Of a DNA stretch of 64,000 bases, positions 16,764 to 26,089 are shown one piece after another; within the stretch, counting starts at the first letter, position 1; each line of letters begins with the position of its first letter. The notes beneath the pieces are model-generated. The model did not search any database. It saw only the letters and a list, made by a program, of their open reading frames with translations, and was not told where the DNA came from. Position numbers and translations under genes: made by a program. Origin of the DNA: Tardiphaga robiniae (GTDB lineage Bacteria > Pseudomonadota > Alphaproteobacteria > Rhizobiales > Xanthobacteraceae); assembly GCF_001618955.1 (NCBI RefSeq), contig NZ_LVYV01000001.1, positions 689,501 through 753,500 on the forward strand, given 5' to 3'.

Positions 16764-18161
16764 TCACACCAAGCCGGCAATGTGCAAAAGCACACCCGCG
16801 CCCGCACAAGCCAACAGTATCTGCAGCAGACCAATCCTCAGATAGAATACCCCAAGCAGGGCCGCGACCGACAGCGCGACAGCCCATCCGTTGACGCTGT
16901 GCAGAACCGGCATGTCGAAGCTGATTCCGAGCGTACGAACAGGTTTCACCTCGCGAAACATCGTGTGGATGGCAAACCATATCGCCAGGTTGAGGATGAC
17001 GCCGACCACTGCGGCGGTAATCGCCGCCAGCGCGGCACTCAGCGCGCGGTTGCCACGAAGGGTTTCGACGAACGGCGCCCCGAGAAAAATCCAGAGAAAG
17101 CACGGCGCGAAGGTCACCCAGGTCGCGAGCAATCCACCAAGCGTGCCCGCCAGCAGCGGCGGCAACATCCCCGGCGCGCGGAAAGCAGCCATGAAGCCCA
17201 CGAATTGCAGCACCATGATCAACGGACCAGGCGTGGTTTCGGCCATGCCAAGGCCATCGAGCATCTCGCCCAGCTTCAGCCATGCATAGTGATCGACGGC
17301 CTGCTGCGCGACATAAGCGAGAACCGCATAGGCACCGCCAAAGGTGACCATCGCCATCTTGGAGAAGAAAACGGCAATCTGGCTGAACACGTCATTGCTG
17401 CCGAACGCCACGAGCAGCACAGCAACAGGCGTGAGCCACAGCACCAGCCAGACGGCCGCAACGACGAGCGACTGCCTTACGCTCGGCCGGGCATGGAGAG
17501 GAAGTTGATCTCCGAGCAAACTATCAGCATCGCCTCCGCCTGATGACCCGTGGCCCGCACTCACCGTGAAGGTCGGCAGACCGGCCCGACCGCCGAGGAA
17601 GCCAATCGCTGCCGCACCGAAAACGATCACCGGGAACGGCACGTCGAGAAAGAAGATCGCGAGGAAGGCGATGGCTGCCAGCGCGCGCATCACGTCGTTC
17701 TTCAGTGCGCGGCTACCGACCCGCACCACCGCCTGCAGCACGATCGCGAGCACCGCGGCCTTCAAGCCGAAAAACAGTGCCGCGACGATGCCGACATTGC
17801 CGAATGCAGCGTAAATCCAGCTCAGAACCATGATGCAAATCGCACCGGGAAGGATGAACAGCCCGCCGGCCATCAGCCCGCCAGCGGTCCGGTGCATCAG
17901 CCAGCCGATATAGGTCGCAAGCTGCTGCGCCTCCGGGCCCGGCAACAGCATGCAATAGTTCAGCGCATGCAGAAACCGGCTCTCCGAGACCCAGCGCTTT
18001 TCATCGACGAGGATGCGATGCATCACCGCGATCTGCCCGGCCGGACCGCCGAAGGAAAGCAACGCGATTCGCAGCCACACCGAAAATGCCTCCGAAAAGG
18101 AAACGCCGTGGGTCTGCGGCTCGGGAATGGCCGGTGGTGTGACCGAAGTTGCTTCCGCCAT
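16764..18161 (-). CDS. chrA: Chromate transporter ChrA family protein
   Basis: A 465-residue membrane protein made of two homologous CHR halves. The first holds LLSFGGPAGQIAVMHRILVD and PGPEAQQLATYIGW, the second holds MVTFGGAYAVLAYVAQQAV and TTPGPLIMVLQFVGF, which are the duplicated FGG and PGP motifs of long-chain ChrA. About ten hydrophobic segments follow this two-fold pattern. The start at MAEATSVTPPAIPEPQTHGV is one base after the stop of the rhodanese-ChrB gene, so the two are translationally coupled. It should export chromate, driven by the membrane potential. Confidence 0.93.
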   Translation of the reverse strand: MAEATSVTPPAIPEPQTHGVSFSEAFSVWLRIALLSFGGPAGQIAVMHRILVDEKRWVSESRFLHALNYCMLLPGPEAQQLATYIGWLMHRTAGGLMAGGLFILPGAICIMVLSWIYAAFGNVGIVAALFFGLKAAVLAIVLQAVVRVGSRALKNDVMRALAAIAFLAIFFLDVPFPVIVFGAAAIGFLGGRAGLPTFTVSAGHGSSGGGDADSLLGDQLPLHARPSVRQSLVVAAVWLVLWLTPVAVLLVAFGSNDVFSQIAVFFSKMAMVTFGGAYAVLAYVAQQAVDHYAWLKLGEMLDGLGMAETTPGPLIMVLQFVGFMAAFRAPGMLPPLLAGTLGGLLATWVTFAPCFLWIFLGAPFVETLRGNRALSAALAAITAAVVGVILNLAIWFAIHTMFREVKPVRTLGISFDMPVLHSVNGWAVALSVAALLGVFYLRIGLLQILLACAGAGVLLHIAGLV

Positions 18162-18162
18162 C

Positions 18163-18981
18163 TCAAGCTTTCGTCTTTGCTGTCGGCCAGTTGTGGGTTT
18201 CGGTGCTGGCATCGCGGCACCAACGATAGAACGCATCGTACAGACCCAGTCCAGCCTCAAGCTGCTCGAGATCGTCGGCATACATCCGCGACAGGCCGAG
18301 TGACGCCGCCAGCAGGCCCGGCGCTTCCGGGGCGAGATCGAGCCGCGCTGTATCCGCCGCGCGGACAATGGTAGCCAGCCGTAGCAACGGCGGCGTTGCG
18401 AGGCCGAATTCCTCGATCATCACATCGAAGGTACAGAGCTCGCCGCGATGGCTCCAGAACACGCCTTCGATATCGAAGGGCGCAGCATCAAATTTCTCGC
18501 CGACGGCCGAGACCTCCGACGGCGCAACGAACATGAACAGCGCCGCCGGATCGATGAAACGCCGGATCAGCCAAGGACAGGCTATGCGGTCGATCTTTGG
18601 GCGTTCGCGCGTCACCCACAGGGTGCGGCCCTGCGTGTTTTGCGGCGGCAACTTGCCGGTGGGAACTCGCGGCAGGCCTGCACTCTCCCATCCGAGGTAC
18701 CCACCTTCCAGAACCTCTGCCGGGATACCGGCATCGCGCAGCAGCGCGGCAACGCCGTGACTGAGCTTGAGACCTTTCTGGCAGATCACCATGGCGGACC
18801 GACCGCGCAGCGCCGCGGCCCAACCATTCACGTCGCCGAATGGCCGCCGGACCGAACCTGGCAGGAGAAACGGCGACAGGGCGAAATCCTCGTCGGCGCG
18901 GACATCGACGAGCGCGGGACATTTCGGCGTCCCGATCAGGCGAACGAGTTTTTCAACGGAAATGCTGTTAATCGATGACAT
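18163..18981 (-). CDS. Rhodanese domain fused to ChrB-type chromate resistance domain
   Basis: A 272-residue soluble protein. Residues about 5-100 are a rhodanese-like domain (ALVDVRADEDF, MVICQKGLKLSHGVAALLR, EGGYLGWESAG) with a Cys in CQKGLK at the active-site loop. Residues about 115-265 are the ChrB C-terminal domain (LWVTRERPKIDRIACPWLIR, FIDPAALFMFV, TFDVMIEEFGL). It has the AAGGA ribosome site at MSSINSISVEK and precedes chrA by one base. The ChrB domain is linked to chromate sensing or reduction; the rhodanese may handle sulfur or chromate oxyanions. This differs from ChrB with its own N-terminal domain. Confidence 0.88.
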   Translation of the reverse strand: MSSINSISVEKLVRLIGTPKCPALVDVRADEDFALSPFLLPGSVRRPFGDVNGWAAALRGRSAMVICQKGLKLSHGVAALLRDAGIPAEVLEGGYLGWESAGLPRVPTGKLPPQNTQGRTLWVTRERPKIDRIACPWLIRRFIDPAALFMFVAPSEVSAVGEKFDAAPFDIEGVFWSHRGELCTFDVMIEEFGLATPPLLRLATIVRAADTARLDLAPEAPGLLAASLGLSRMYADDLEQLEAGLGLYDAFYRWCRDASTETHNWPTAKTKA

Positions 18982-19125
18982 GGCGCGTCCTTGCAGGAAT
19001 GCGGGACGCGATACTTGGGCATGTCGCCTCGTGGGGAGATCGCTTTGTCCCCATGCCGCAATATCAAGCCATCGCGATTGACCTGTCAAGGCGCGTGCTG
19101 GACAGTCAAACGCCGTGCTGGAATT

Positions 19126-20535
19126 CTATGCGGCGCCCGCGCGGCGCATCCATAGCAGAAAGCCCGCACAGGCGGCGACCGACAACACGCACAATGCGAA
19201 GCTTGCGAGCAGCGCGGTGACTGCCGGTGCGGCGGATTGCACCGCGAAATAGACCGCGCCGATCGCAGCAACGCCGGCTGCGTTGGCGATTTGCGTCGTG
19301 GTGCCGTACATGCCCGAGCTGGCTCCCGCGCTCGACGTCTGCACGGTCGACAGCACGGCACTGGACAGCGGCGCCATGACCAGACCTTGGCCGTAACCGA
19401 ACACGGCAAGCGGCACCGCCAGCAGCGATGCAGACGACACGTTGACGGCCAGCACCGTTGCAGCCAGCGCGGCGAGACCGATGACCTGCACCACACACCC
19501 CTCGATCAGCACCAGCGTGCCACGATGGCGTGACCGCATGCCGCTGTGACGCGATGCGACAACGAAGGCCAGCGCCAGCGGTACGAAAACGAGACCGGCC
19601 CGCAGCGGCGGAATATGCAGCGCGTTCTGCATGAACAACGTCATCACCAGGTAAAATGACAGATTGGCAAAGAAGAAAAAGAACACCGCGCACAGCCCGC
19701 GCATGAAAGCAGCATCCGCGAGCAACGCCAGATCGATCAGCGGCATGCCACCGCGCAGCGCGACGCGGCGCTCCAGCCTGACGAAGCCGGCGATCACTGC
19801 CGCGCCCGTAGCCATCGCCAGCCACACAGACGGCGCCCAGTGCAATTCGTGCCCGAACAGCAGTGGGCCGATCAGACCGAGCAATCCGGCGAACAGCACC
19901 AGCGCGCCCGGTATATCCAGCCGCGTGTCTGGACGGTGGGGAACGGATGGCATCAGCCGCCACGCAGCCGCCATGATAACAAGCCCCACCGGTACATTGA
20001 CGAAGAACACCGCACGCCAGCCGAGGCCTGCAAGGTCCATCGTCACCAGCAGGCCACCGAGCAGAAAGCCCGCAGCGCCGGCAAGGCCAAGCACGGTGCC
20101 GTAAACAGCGAAGGCGCGGGCTCGGGCTTCGTCCACAAACAGCACATGGATCGTGGCCAGCACCTGCGGCACCATCAGCGCCGCAGTGGCGCCCTGTGCC
20201 AGCCGCGCCAGAATCAGCTCCGGTCCGGATTGCGCGAGCCCGCACCACAGTGACGTCAGGGTGAAGCCGAGCACGCCGGCGAGAAAGGTGTTCCTGGTGC
20301 CGTAGATGTCACCGAGCCGGCCGCCGGTGATCACCAGCGTCGCGTATCCGATCAGATAGACCGCAATCACGGCCTCGATCTGCGCCGCGCTGGCACGAAG
20401 CTCGACCGCGATGGTTGGGATCGCGACATTGACGATGAAGGCATCGACCCCAAACATGAACTGCGCCGCAACGACGATCGCCAGCACCCACCAGCGGCGC
20501 GCGGAGTCGACGGGATTGGCAACGATCTGGTGCAT
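19126..20535 (-). CDS. MFS multidrug efflux transporter (DHA2/EmrB-QacA type)
   Basis: A 469-residue permease with about 14 hydrophobic segments. The first helix carries the family motif WVLAIVVAAQFMFGVDAFIV, followed by GGRLGDIYGTRNTFLAGVLG (motif A) and ILARLAQGATAALMVPQVLA; motif C-like GLAGAAGFLLGGLL follows. This is the drug:H+ antiporter-2 pattern. It would export toxic hydrophobic compounds. No adjacent EmrA or TetR gene is visible. It is divergent from the sthA gene at 20814. Confidence 0.9.
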   Translation of the reverse strand: MHQIVANPVDSARRWWVLAIVVAAQFMFGVDAFIVNVAIPTIAVELRASAAQIEAVIAVYLIGYATLVITGGRLGDIYGTRNTFLAGVLGFTLTSLWCGLAQSGPELILARLAQGATAALMVPQVLATIHVLFVDEARARAFAVYGTVLGLAGAAGFLLGGLLVTMDLAGLGWRAVFFVNVPVGLVIMAAAWRLMPSVPHRPDTRLDIPGALVLFAGLLGLIGPLLFGHELHWAPSVWLAMATGAAVIAGFVRLERRVALRGGMPLIDLALLADAAFMRGLCAVFFFFFANLSFYLVMTLFMQNALHIPPLRAGLVFVPLALAFVVASRHSGMRSRHRGTLVLIEGCVVQVIGLAALAATVLAVNVSSASLLAVPLAVFGYGQGLVMAPLSSAVLSTVQTSSAGASSGMYGTTTQIANAAGVAAIGAVYFAVQSAAPAVTALLASFALCVLSVAACAGFLLWMRRAGAA

Positions 20536-20813
20536 GGAAGCGCCTCGCTCAACGGTTCGGCCTGAAGCAGCCGTCCACTTTGATCCCAGCTTCCAGTCAT
20601 CGCGTCGATTACCTCGGAGGTAGCTTTATTCAATTGAACTCTCCCGTCGGAATTGGTGGCGCGTTGACCGCAGGCCCGGCTTCGCAGGTCGATCTCCCCG
20701 TCCAAGTCACACCGAATTTGCATTCCTCGTGCAGGAAGATACCGCCCGTGGCCCGATTGCTGCATGGCGAAGCGATTGCATATGCCGGCCCTTCCGGTTT
20801 CGAGGCCTCTTCG

Positions 20814-22208
20814 ATGTATGACTACGACATGATCGTGATCGGCTCCGGCCCCTCTGGCCGGCGCGCGGCCGTCCAGTTCGCCAAGCTCGGCAAGTCGGTG
20901 CTGGTGGTGGAGAAGGGCCGACGGGTCGGCGGCGTCTCGGTCCATACCGGCACCATTCCATCGAAGACTCTGCGCGAGACCGTGCTCAACCTGTCCGGCT
21001 GGCGCGAGCGAGGCTTCTACGGCCGCTCCTATCGGGTGAAACAGGACATCGAGGCCCACGACCTGATTGTGCGGCTGCAGAAGACACTCGACCACGAGGT
21101 TGAAGTGCTGGAGCATCAGTTCAGCCGCAACGCGGTGCGCACAGCGCTTGGCGAGGCGCGTTTCACCGGACCGCACCAGATCGAGATCGCCAACGAGAAG
21201 AACGAGATCAAGAATGTCACCGCCGGCCATGTCCTGATTGCCTGCGGCACCCGCCCGTTTCGGCCGGAGTATGTGCCGTTCGACAACAAGACAGTGTTCG
21301 ACAGCGACGAGATCATCGACCTGCCGAAACTGCCGCGCAGCCTCGCGGTGATCGGCGCCGGCGTGATCGGCGTCGAATATGCCACCATCTTCAGCGCGCT
21401 CGATGTCGCCGTGACCCTGATCGAGCCGCGGCCGACATTTCTCGATTTCATCGACAAGGAGCTGATCGACGAATTCATGCATGAGCTGCGCGACCGCAAT
21501 GTCGCGCTGCGGCTCGGCTCCAAGGTCAATGCGATCGAGCAGAACGCACATGGCCAGATCGTCACCCGGCTCGCTGACGGCCGCAACGTCACGTCGGAGA
21601 TGCTGCTGTTCGCCGCCGGACGCGTCGGCGCCACCGACCGGCTCAATCTCGATGCCGCCGGCATCGCCGTCGATCATCGTGGCCGCATCGCCGTCGATCC
21701 CGTGACGCTGCAGACGAGCGTGCCGCATATCTATGCGGCGGGCGATGTCATCGGCTTTCCTTCACTGGCCTCCACATCCATGGAACAGGGCCGCGTTGCC
21801 GCCTGCCACGCGCTCGGGATGGAGCCGCTGGCGCCCCCGGAGTTCTTCCCCTACGGCATCTATTCGGTGCCGGAGATTTCCACAACCGGCCTCACCGAAG
21901 AGGAAGTCCGCCAGAAGGGCATTCCCTATGAGGTCGGCGTCGCGCGCTTTCGCGAGACCTCGCGCGGCCATATCATGGGCCTGGATAGCGGCATGATGAA
22001 GATGATCTTCTCCACCAAGACCCGCCGCCTGCTCGGCGTGCATATTCTGGGCGAAGGCGCGACCGAGCTGATCCATATCGGCCAGGCCGTGCTCAATCTC
22101 AAAGGCACGATCGACTACTTCATCCAGAACACGTTCAACTATCCGACTCTGGCGGAGGCCTACAAGATCGCCGGGCTGGATGCATGGAACAGGATGACGG
22201 CGCGGTAA
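20814..22208 (+). CDS. sthA: Soluble (Si-specific) NAD(P)+ transhydrogenase
   Basis: A 464-residue flavoprotein of the pyridine nucleotide disulfide oxidoreductase fold. The start at MYDYDMIVIGSGPSGRRAAV was chosen because the FAD Rossmann motif GSGPSG follows at once. The dithiol site CxxxxC of the family is replaced (GVSVHTGTIPSK: Ser and Thr), as expected for transhydrogenase SthA/UdhA, which keeps no disulfide. The NAD-binding GAGVIGVEYA is near residue 180. The C-terminal interface ends FNYPTLAEAYKIAGLDAWNR. It interconverts NADH and NADPH in the cytoplasm. Upstream frame extension is unsupported. Confidence 0.93.
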   Translation: MYDYDMIVIGSGPSGRRAAVQFAKLGKSVLVVEKGRRVGGVSVHTGTIPSKTLRETVLNLSGWRERGFYGRSYRVKQDIEAHDLIVRLQKTLDHEVEVLEHQFSRNAVRTALGEARFTGPHQIEIANEKNEIKNVTAGHVLIACGTRPFRPEYVPFDNKTVFDSDEIIDLPKLPRSLAVIGAGVIGVEYATIFSALDVAVTLIEPRPTFLDFIDKELIDEFMHELRDRNVALRLGSKVNAIEQNAHGQIVTRLADGRNVTSEMLLFAAGRVGATDRLNLDAAGIAVDHRGRIAVDPVTLQTSVPHIYAAGDVIGFPSLASTSMEQGRVAACHALGMEPLAPPEFFPYGIYSVPEISTTGLTEEEVRQKGIPYEVGVARFRETSRGHIMGLDSGMMKMIFSTKTRRLLGVHILGEGATELIHIGQAVLNLKGTIDYFIQNTFNYPTLAEAYKIAGLDAWNRMTAR

Positions 22209-22213
22209 CTCTT

Positions 22214-22266
22214 TGTCATTCCGGAGGACGGTCTCGACGCAGCCGAGAGCGCGAGCCCGGAATGAT
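22214..22266. repeat. GTCATTCCGG / CCGGAATGA bounded short element
   Basis: About 53 bases framed by the inverted pair GTCATTCCGG and CCGGAATGA, with an internal CTCGACGCAGCCGAGA palindrome. It is related to the element at 43811-43974, which has the same termini. It lies between convergent sthA and the cupin gene and can act as a hairpin. Confidence 0.65.
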
Positions 22267-22284
22267 GGAGGCAGCCCCACTCTC

Positions 22285-23022
22285 CTAGCTGCGCTTGCCA
22301 CCAATCGAGATGAACGCCATGAGACAGGGCTCCGGCAACGGATTGCGCCAGCGATGGCGTGTCCCGTTCTGCACGACGCAATCGCCCTGACGCAAGTGGA
22401 CTTTCTGTCCGTCGTCCAGCTCCAGCGTCATCTCGCCGCGAACCACGACCCCGTAATCGATCGTATCCGACGTGTGCATGCCTGGCGCATCGTGCTCGAA
22501 ATGATCCCCCATACCCGGGACCTTGTCCGACAATTCGCGCAGCCCGCTTTCCATTGTGACGCCGGGCGGCGGCTTCCAGCCTTCGGGGCGTCTGGGCGGA
22601 TAGGAGATCAGCCGAAACACCGTTCCGCCCGGGCCGGGAAACGCTTTCGTCCCTTTCAGCATCGGGTCCGGCTCCAGACCGGTAAGTCCGGGCACTCCCT
22701 CGGTCATGTAGAGTTCGTAGAATGTCAGACCGGGATTGGCATCGATCTCCACGACCTTGGACGTAACATCGAACGACTTGAACACCGACTTGCCGGCACC
22801 ATCGCGGCCGGTCACGACCCGCTTGGGCGGTGGCAGCTCGCTCGCATCTTTCGCATCCGAGCTTTGCGGTATCGCGGCCAAAGCGCCGCCACCGGCGATG
22901 GCGGAGAGTGCCTGGAGCAGCTGACGCCGATCTCGACCTTCAAATGGTTCACAAGAACACGCGCCGGCATCCGGGGATTTGGACTTGTGTCGGGACAACC
23001 AGCGCCAAGAGAATTTGCTCAT
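22285..23022 (-). CDS. Cupin domain protein, Tat-like N-terminus
   Basis: A 245-residue protein. The N-terminal 60 residues contain a basic RDRRQLLQALSAIAGGGALAA segment resembling a Tat signal, preceded by a cysteine-bearing stretch. The C-terminal half is a single-domain cupin: HTSDTIDYGVVVRGEMTLEL and QGDCVVQNGTRHRWRNPLP carry the conserved His/Glu/His metal-ligand pattern. The start at MSKFSWRWLSRHK gives a GGAGA ribosome site six bases away, unlike the methionine six bases upstream. The substrate is not recognised; it is possibly an oxidase or regulator. Confidence 0.78.
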   Translation of the reverse strand: MSKFSWRWLSRHKSKSPDAGACSCEPFEGRDRRQLLQALSAIAGGGALAAIPQSSDAKDASELPPPKRVVTGRDGAGKSVFKSFDVTSKVVEIDANPGLTFYELYMTEGVPGLTGLEPDPMLKGTKAFPGPGGTVFRLISYPPRRPEGWKPPPGVTMESGLRELSDKVPGMGDHFEHDAPGMHTSDTIDYGVVVRGEMTLELDDGQKVHLRQGDCVVQNGTRHRWRNPLPEPCLMAFISIGGKRS

Positions 23023-23127
23023 CTGCATTCTCCATCGCGACGTATCATCGGCGCGTCACTCTCCAACACGCGTCGAACAGCCAGCGGATACCGCAAGCAC
23101 GCTCACCGCGTCTTTTCGCAAGCCTGC

Positions 23128-23550
23128 TCAAGTTGACATGACATAGGGGATGCTCCCCACGACCACGGCAAGCTGGAATGCGTTCGACAGCATGCCGCCC
23201 CAATGCATCCGTCGGAGCCGGCGCACGGCCTCGGCATCACCGGCGTCTCGTGCGCTCATCTGACTATCCATCCGCCGCAAGAACCAGCCCCGCGCCCAGA
23301 TCGCAAAAGCCGCGATCAAGCCGATGCCGATGGTGAAAACCAGTCGACCAGCCAGTGCAAAGGCCATTGTGGCGATGACACCGGCGATAGCGACCATCAG
23401 GAAATAAGAGCGGAACAGGCCCCGCAGTAATTGAGTCACTTCCGGGATATCCAGCCTCACCAGCAGAAAGGCCGGTGACGACAGCAGAAAGAAGCCCATC
23501 GAGAAAATCAGAAGGACCATAGAGGCCAAGGCGACGGCATCGGGCGTCAT
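23128..23550 (-). CDS. Hypothetical integral membrane protein
   Basis: A 140-residue protein with about four hydrophobic segments (residues 8-30, 45-68, 70-90, 118-138) and a charged cytoplasmic loop (WFLRRMDSQMSARDAGDA). I do not recognise a defined family; it resembles small uncharacterised inner-membrane proteins found in Bradyrhizobium relatives. It is co-directional with the neighbouring minus-strand genes but separated from both. Confidence 0.65.
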   Translation of the reverse strand: MTPDAVALASMVLLIFSMGFFLLSSPAFLLVRLDIPEVTQLLRGLFRSYFLMVAIAGVIATMAFALAGRLVFTIGIGLIAAFAIWARGWFLRRMDSQMSARDAGDAEAVRRLRRMHWGGMLSNAFQLAVVVGSIPYVMST

Positions 23551-23736
23551 GTAATTACCCTTCTATCTGTCCGGGCAACAACCTTTCCATCAACTTCCGA
23601 TACCAATATCCCCGTGGGCCTCTTCGACACTATTGGGCTTTGGTCGAATCCGCAGAGATATCTCGCCCCCAACAGAACAGCGCCTATCAGGAGGACCTGA
23701 CACCGGCGAGCCTACCCAGTCCAACATCCGTTGCGA

Positions 23737-24816
23737 TCAGTTCAGCTTAACGACTTCCACACGCCGGTTCTTGGCGCGGCCATCATCTGCATCGTTCGAT
23801 GCTGCAGGCGCGAGCATTCCGACGCCGGCTGCACGCAGGCGCCTGCCATCGGCGCGGAAGCTCGTGGTGAGCGCCGCCACAACCGACTCCGCACGGCGGC
23901 GCGACAGATCGAGATTGTAGTCATAGGCGCCCTGATTGTCGGTGTGACCAACGATCAACACGGCCAGTTTGGGATCGGATGACAGAAGCCCTGCAATCTC
24001 CTGCAGCGTCGGCGATGATTCCGGCTTCAGGTCAGCCTTGCCCGTATCGAAAAATATCCCATACAGCGCAACGCGGCCGGTAGAGCCGATGGTCTTCGCC
24101 ATCTCGTCGGCTTTCACGACAACCATCTTCTGCTCGCGCGGCTTCGGCTCGACGACATGGATGACGGCGACCGTGCGCTCGTTGAAGGCCTTGCAGTACA
24201 GGTCGTCCTTCATGAGATAGGTCTGCACGGTGACATAGGCCTCACCGCCAGCTTGCGGGATCCTGGCAGCGAAGAAGCGCTGGTCATCGAGATGGGACGC
24301 CATGGCGCATTTGCCGTTGGAGAAATCACCGTCTTTCAACTGCGCCTCAGTGACGAAATACATCAGCAGGCTCATATCGCCGCCGCCGCCCGCGGCCGAG
24401 CGCGTCGGATCGCCGCCGCAGTCATCAATCTTGCAGCTATAGAGCACCTCGCCGCCGGCTACCTTCACCACATCCTGATAGTTTCGCAGCACTTCGAGGG
24501 GCGAACGATTGGCCGGCAGCAGATAGGTGATGCGCGTCCGCGCGCCCTCGACCTCGAGAACTTTGCCGGGCTTGTAGACCTGATTGTTCATGCGATCGCG
24601 GTCGCTATCGCCCGTCTTTTCGAGCTTCGACAGCGGGATGGTGAAGTCAGTGAAGGCGAGGCGCTCGTAGCTGATGATGAAGGAACCGTCATAGCGCTTC
24701 AGCAGCGCACTATCTCGGGCACCGGGAATATCCTTATTGGGAATCGTCGCATCGGCCTGTGCCGCACACGTACCGAACAGAACAAACAAGCCGATCGTTA
24801 GAATGCGTCCGAGCAT
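23737..24816 (-). CDS. OmpA family protein with N-terminal DUF4892-like domain
   Basis: A 359-residue exported protein. The signal peptide is MLGRILTIGLFVLFGTCAAQ (cleaved near AQA). Residues 25-220 resemble the DUF4892 domain found before OmpA modules, with an internal CKIDDCGG pair. Residues about 245-355 form the peptidoglycan-binding OmpA domain: YGIFFDTGKADLKPES, LIVGHTDNQGAYDYNLDLSR and RRAESVVAAL, ending in the conserved NRRVEVV. Likely an envelope protein that anchors to the cell wall. It is monocistronic. Confidence 0.88.
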   Translation of the reverse strand: MLGRILTIGLFVLFGTCAAQADATIPNKDIPGARDSALLKRYDGSFIISYERLAFTDFTIPLSKLEKTGDSDRDRMNNQVYKPGKVLEVEGARTRITYLLPANRSPLEVLRNYQDVVKVAGGEVLYSCKIDDCGGDPTRSAAGGGGDMSLLMYFVTEAQLKDGDFSNGKCAMASHLDDQRFFAARIPQAGGEAYVTVQTYLMKDDLYCKAFNERTVAVIHVVEPKPREQKMVVVKADEMAKTIGSTGRVALYGIFFDTGKADLKPESSPTLQEIAGLLSSDPKLAVLIVGHTDNQGAYDYNLDLSRRRAESVVAALTTSFRADGRRLRAAGVGMLAPAASNDADDGRAKNRRVEVVKLN

Positions 24817-24974
24817 GAGTCATGCGTCCCCGTTTCAGGAGCGCACACGATGACGATTTGGGATATGGAAACAAGCGGACTAAAGCGCAGCGAATAGCCG
24901 CGCAGCCATGTCCGGCTTTCATTGAACCGGACGGTGCTGCGCGGCGACCAAACTTGTTAAGTCAAAGCGGGTTG

Positions 24975-25907
24975 TTAGCCCCACGGACCGCGGCGCGGCT
25001 GACTGCCGCCGTTCCACGGGCCGGTTGCTTGAGGCGCGGAACGCGTCGGCACCTGCGAGTGTGCCCCCATCTGCCCCGCGAGCTGCTGCAGCGCTGCGAT
25101 TCGATTCTGCGTCGCCGGATGCGTCGTGAACAGATTGTCCATGGCACGACCCGACAACGGATTGATGATGAACATATGCGCTGTCGCCGGCGCGCGCTCG
25201 GCATCCTCGTTCGGAATCTGATGCGCGGCGTTGTCGATCTTGGCCAGCGCCGAAGCGAGCCACATCGGCTGGCCGCAAATACGCGCGCCCATCTCGTCGG
25301 CGGCATATTCGCGCGTCCGGCTGATCGCCATCTGCACCAGCATGGCCGCAAGCGGCGCCAGGATCATCAGCGCGATCTGGCCGATCATGCCCGGGCCATT
25401 ATTGTTCCGGTTGCCGCCGAAGAACATGCCGAACTGGGCGATCATCGAGATCGCACCGGCGATGGTGGCGGTGATGGTCATCAGCAGCGTGTCGTGATGC
25501 TTGATATGCGCAAGCTCATGCGCCACCACGCCGGCGAGTTCTTCGCGCGTGAGCTGCTGCATCAGGCCGGTGGTCACGGCGACAGCGGCGTTCTCCGGAT
25601 TCCGGCCGGTGGCGAAAGCGTTCGGCTGCGGATTGTCCATGATGTAGATCTTGGGCATCGGCAGGCCGGCATTGTGGGCGAGCTCGCCGACCATGCGATA
25701 CAAGTCCGGCGCGTTACGTGCATCAACCGGCTGGGCGCCGTGCATCGACAGCACCGCGCGGTCCGAATTCCAGTAAGCGAACATGTTCATGCCGGCGGCG
25801 ACCACCAGCGCGATCATCGCACCCGACGCGCCGCCCATGAGATAGCCGACGCCCATGAACAGGGCGGTCATGCCGGCCAGCAGAATCGCGGTCTTGAAGT
25901 AGCTCAT
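24975..25907 (-). CDS. htpX: Protease HtpX (zinc membrane metalloprotease)
   Basis: A 310-residue M48-family protease. N-terminal hydrophobic helices (residues 4-24 and 28-48) are followed by the zinc motif [13 protein letters not shown] (HExxH), and two more hydrophobic helices lie after it. The third ligand glutamate lies in [10 protein letters not shown]. Ribosome site AGGAGGACAA precedes ATG. HtpX degrades misfolded inner-membrane proteins in envelope stress. The C-terminal 30 residues are Gln/Pro/Gly-rich and disordered, as is common in alphaproteobacterial members. It is divergent from the flavin-dependent monooxygenase gene. Confidence 0.94.
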   Translation of the reverse strand: MSYFKTAILLAGMTALFMGVGYLMGGASGAMIALVVAAGMNMFAYWNSDRAVLSMHGAQPVDARNAPDLYRMVGELAHNAGLPMPKIYIMDNPQPNAFATGRNPENAAVAVTTGLMQQLTREELAGVVAHELAHIKHHDTLLMTITATIAGAISMIAQFGMFFGGNRNNNGPGMIGQIALMILAPLAAMLVQMAISRTREYAADEMGARICGQPMWLASALAKIDNAAHQIPNEDAERAPATAHMFIINPLSGRAMDNLFTTHPATQNRIAALQQLAGQMGAHSQVPTRSAPQATGPWNGGSQPRRGPWG

Positions 25908-26089
25908 TTGTCCTCCTGCCCGCCTGCGGGAAACGCTACGGTGCAGGCATCAAATGGTGATCCGCCCGATCGTTCCGCAAGACGGCATTGTGCGGCAGCG
26001 CGTCGCGGCCATGCAGTGGACTGCATTGAATGCCGCGACATGCGGCCATAGGCTGCGCGCGACGAAAAACATTACAAAGAGGAAACACT

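Noticed and set aside
20580-20813. Longer N-terminus for sthA starting at 20580
   Set aside because: The extra 78 residues are not flavoprotein-like; the FAD motif begins right after the ATG at 20814.
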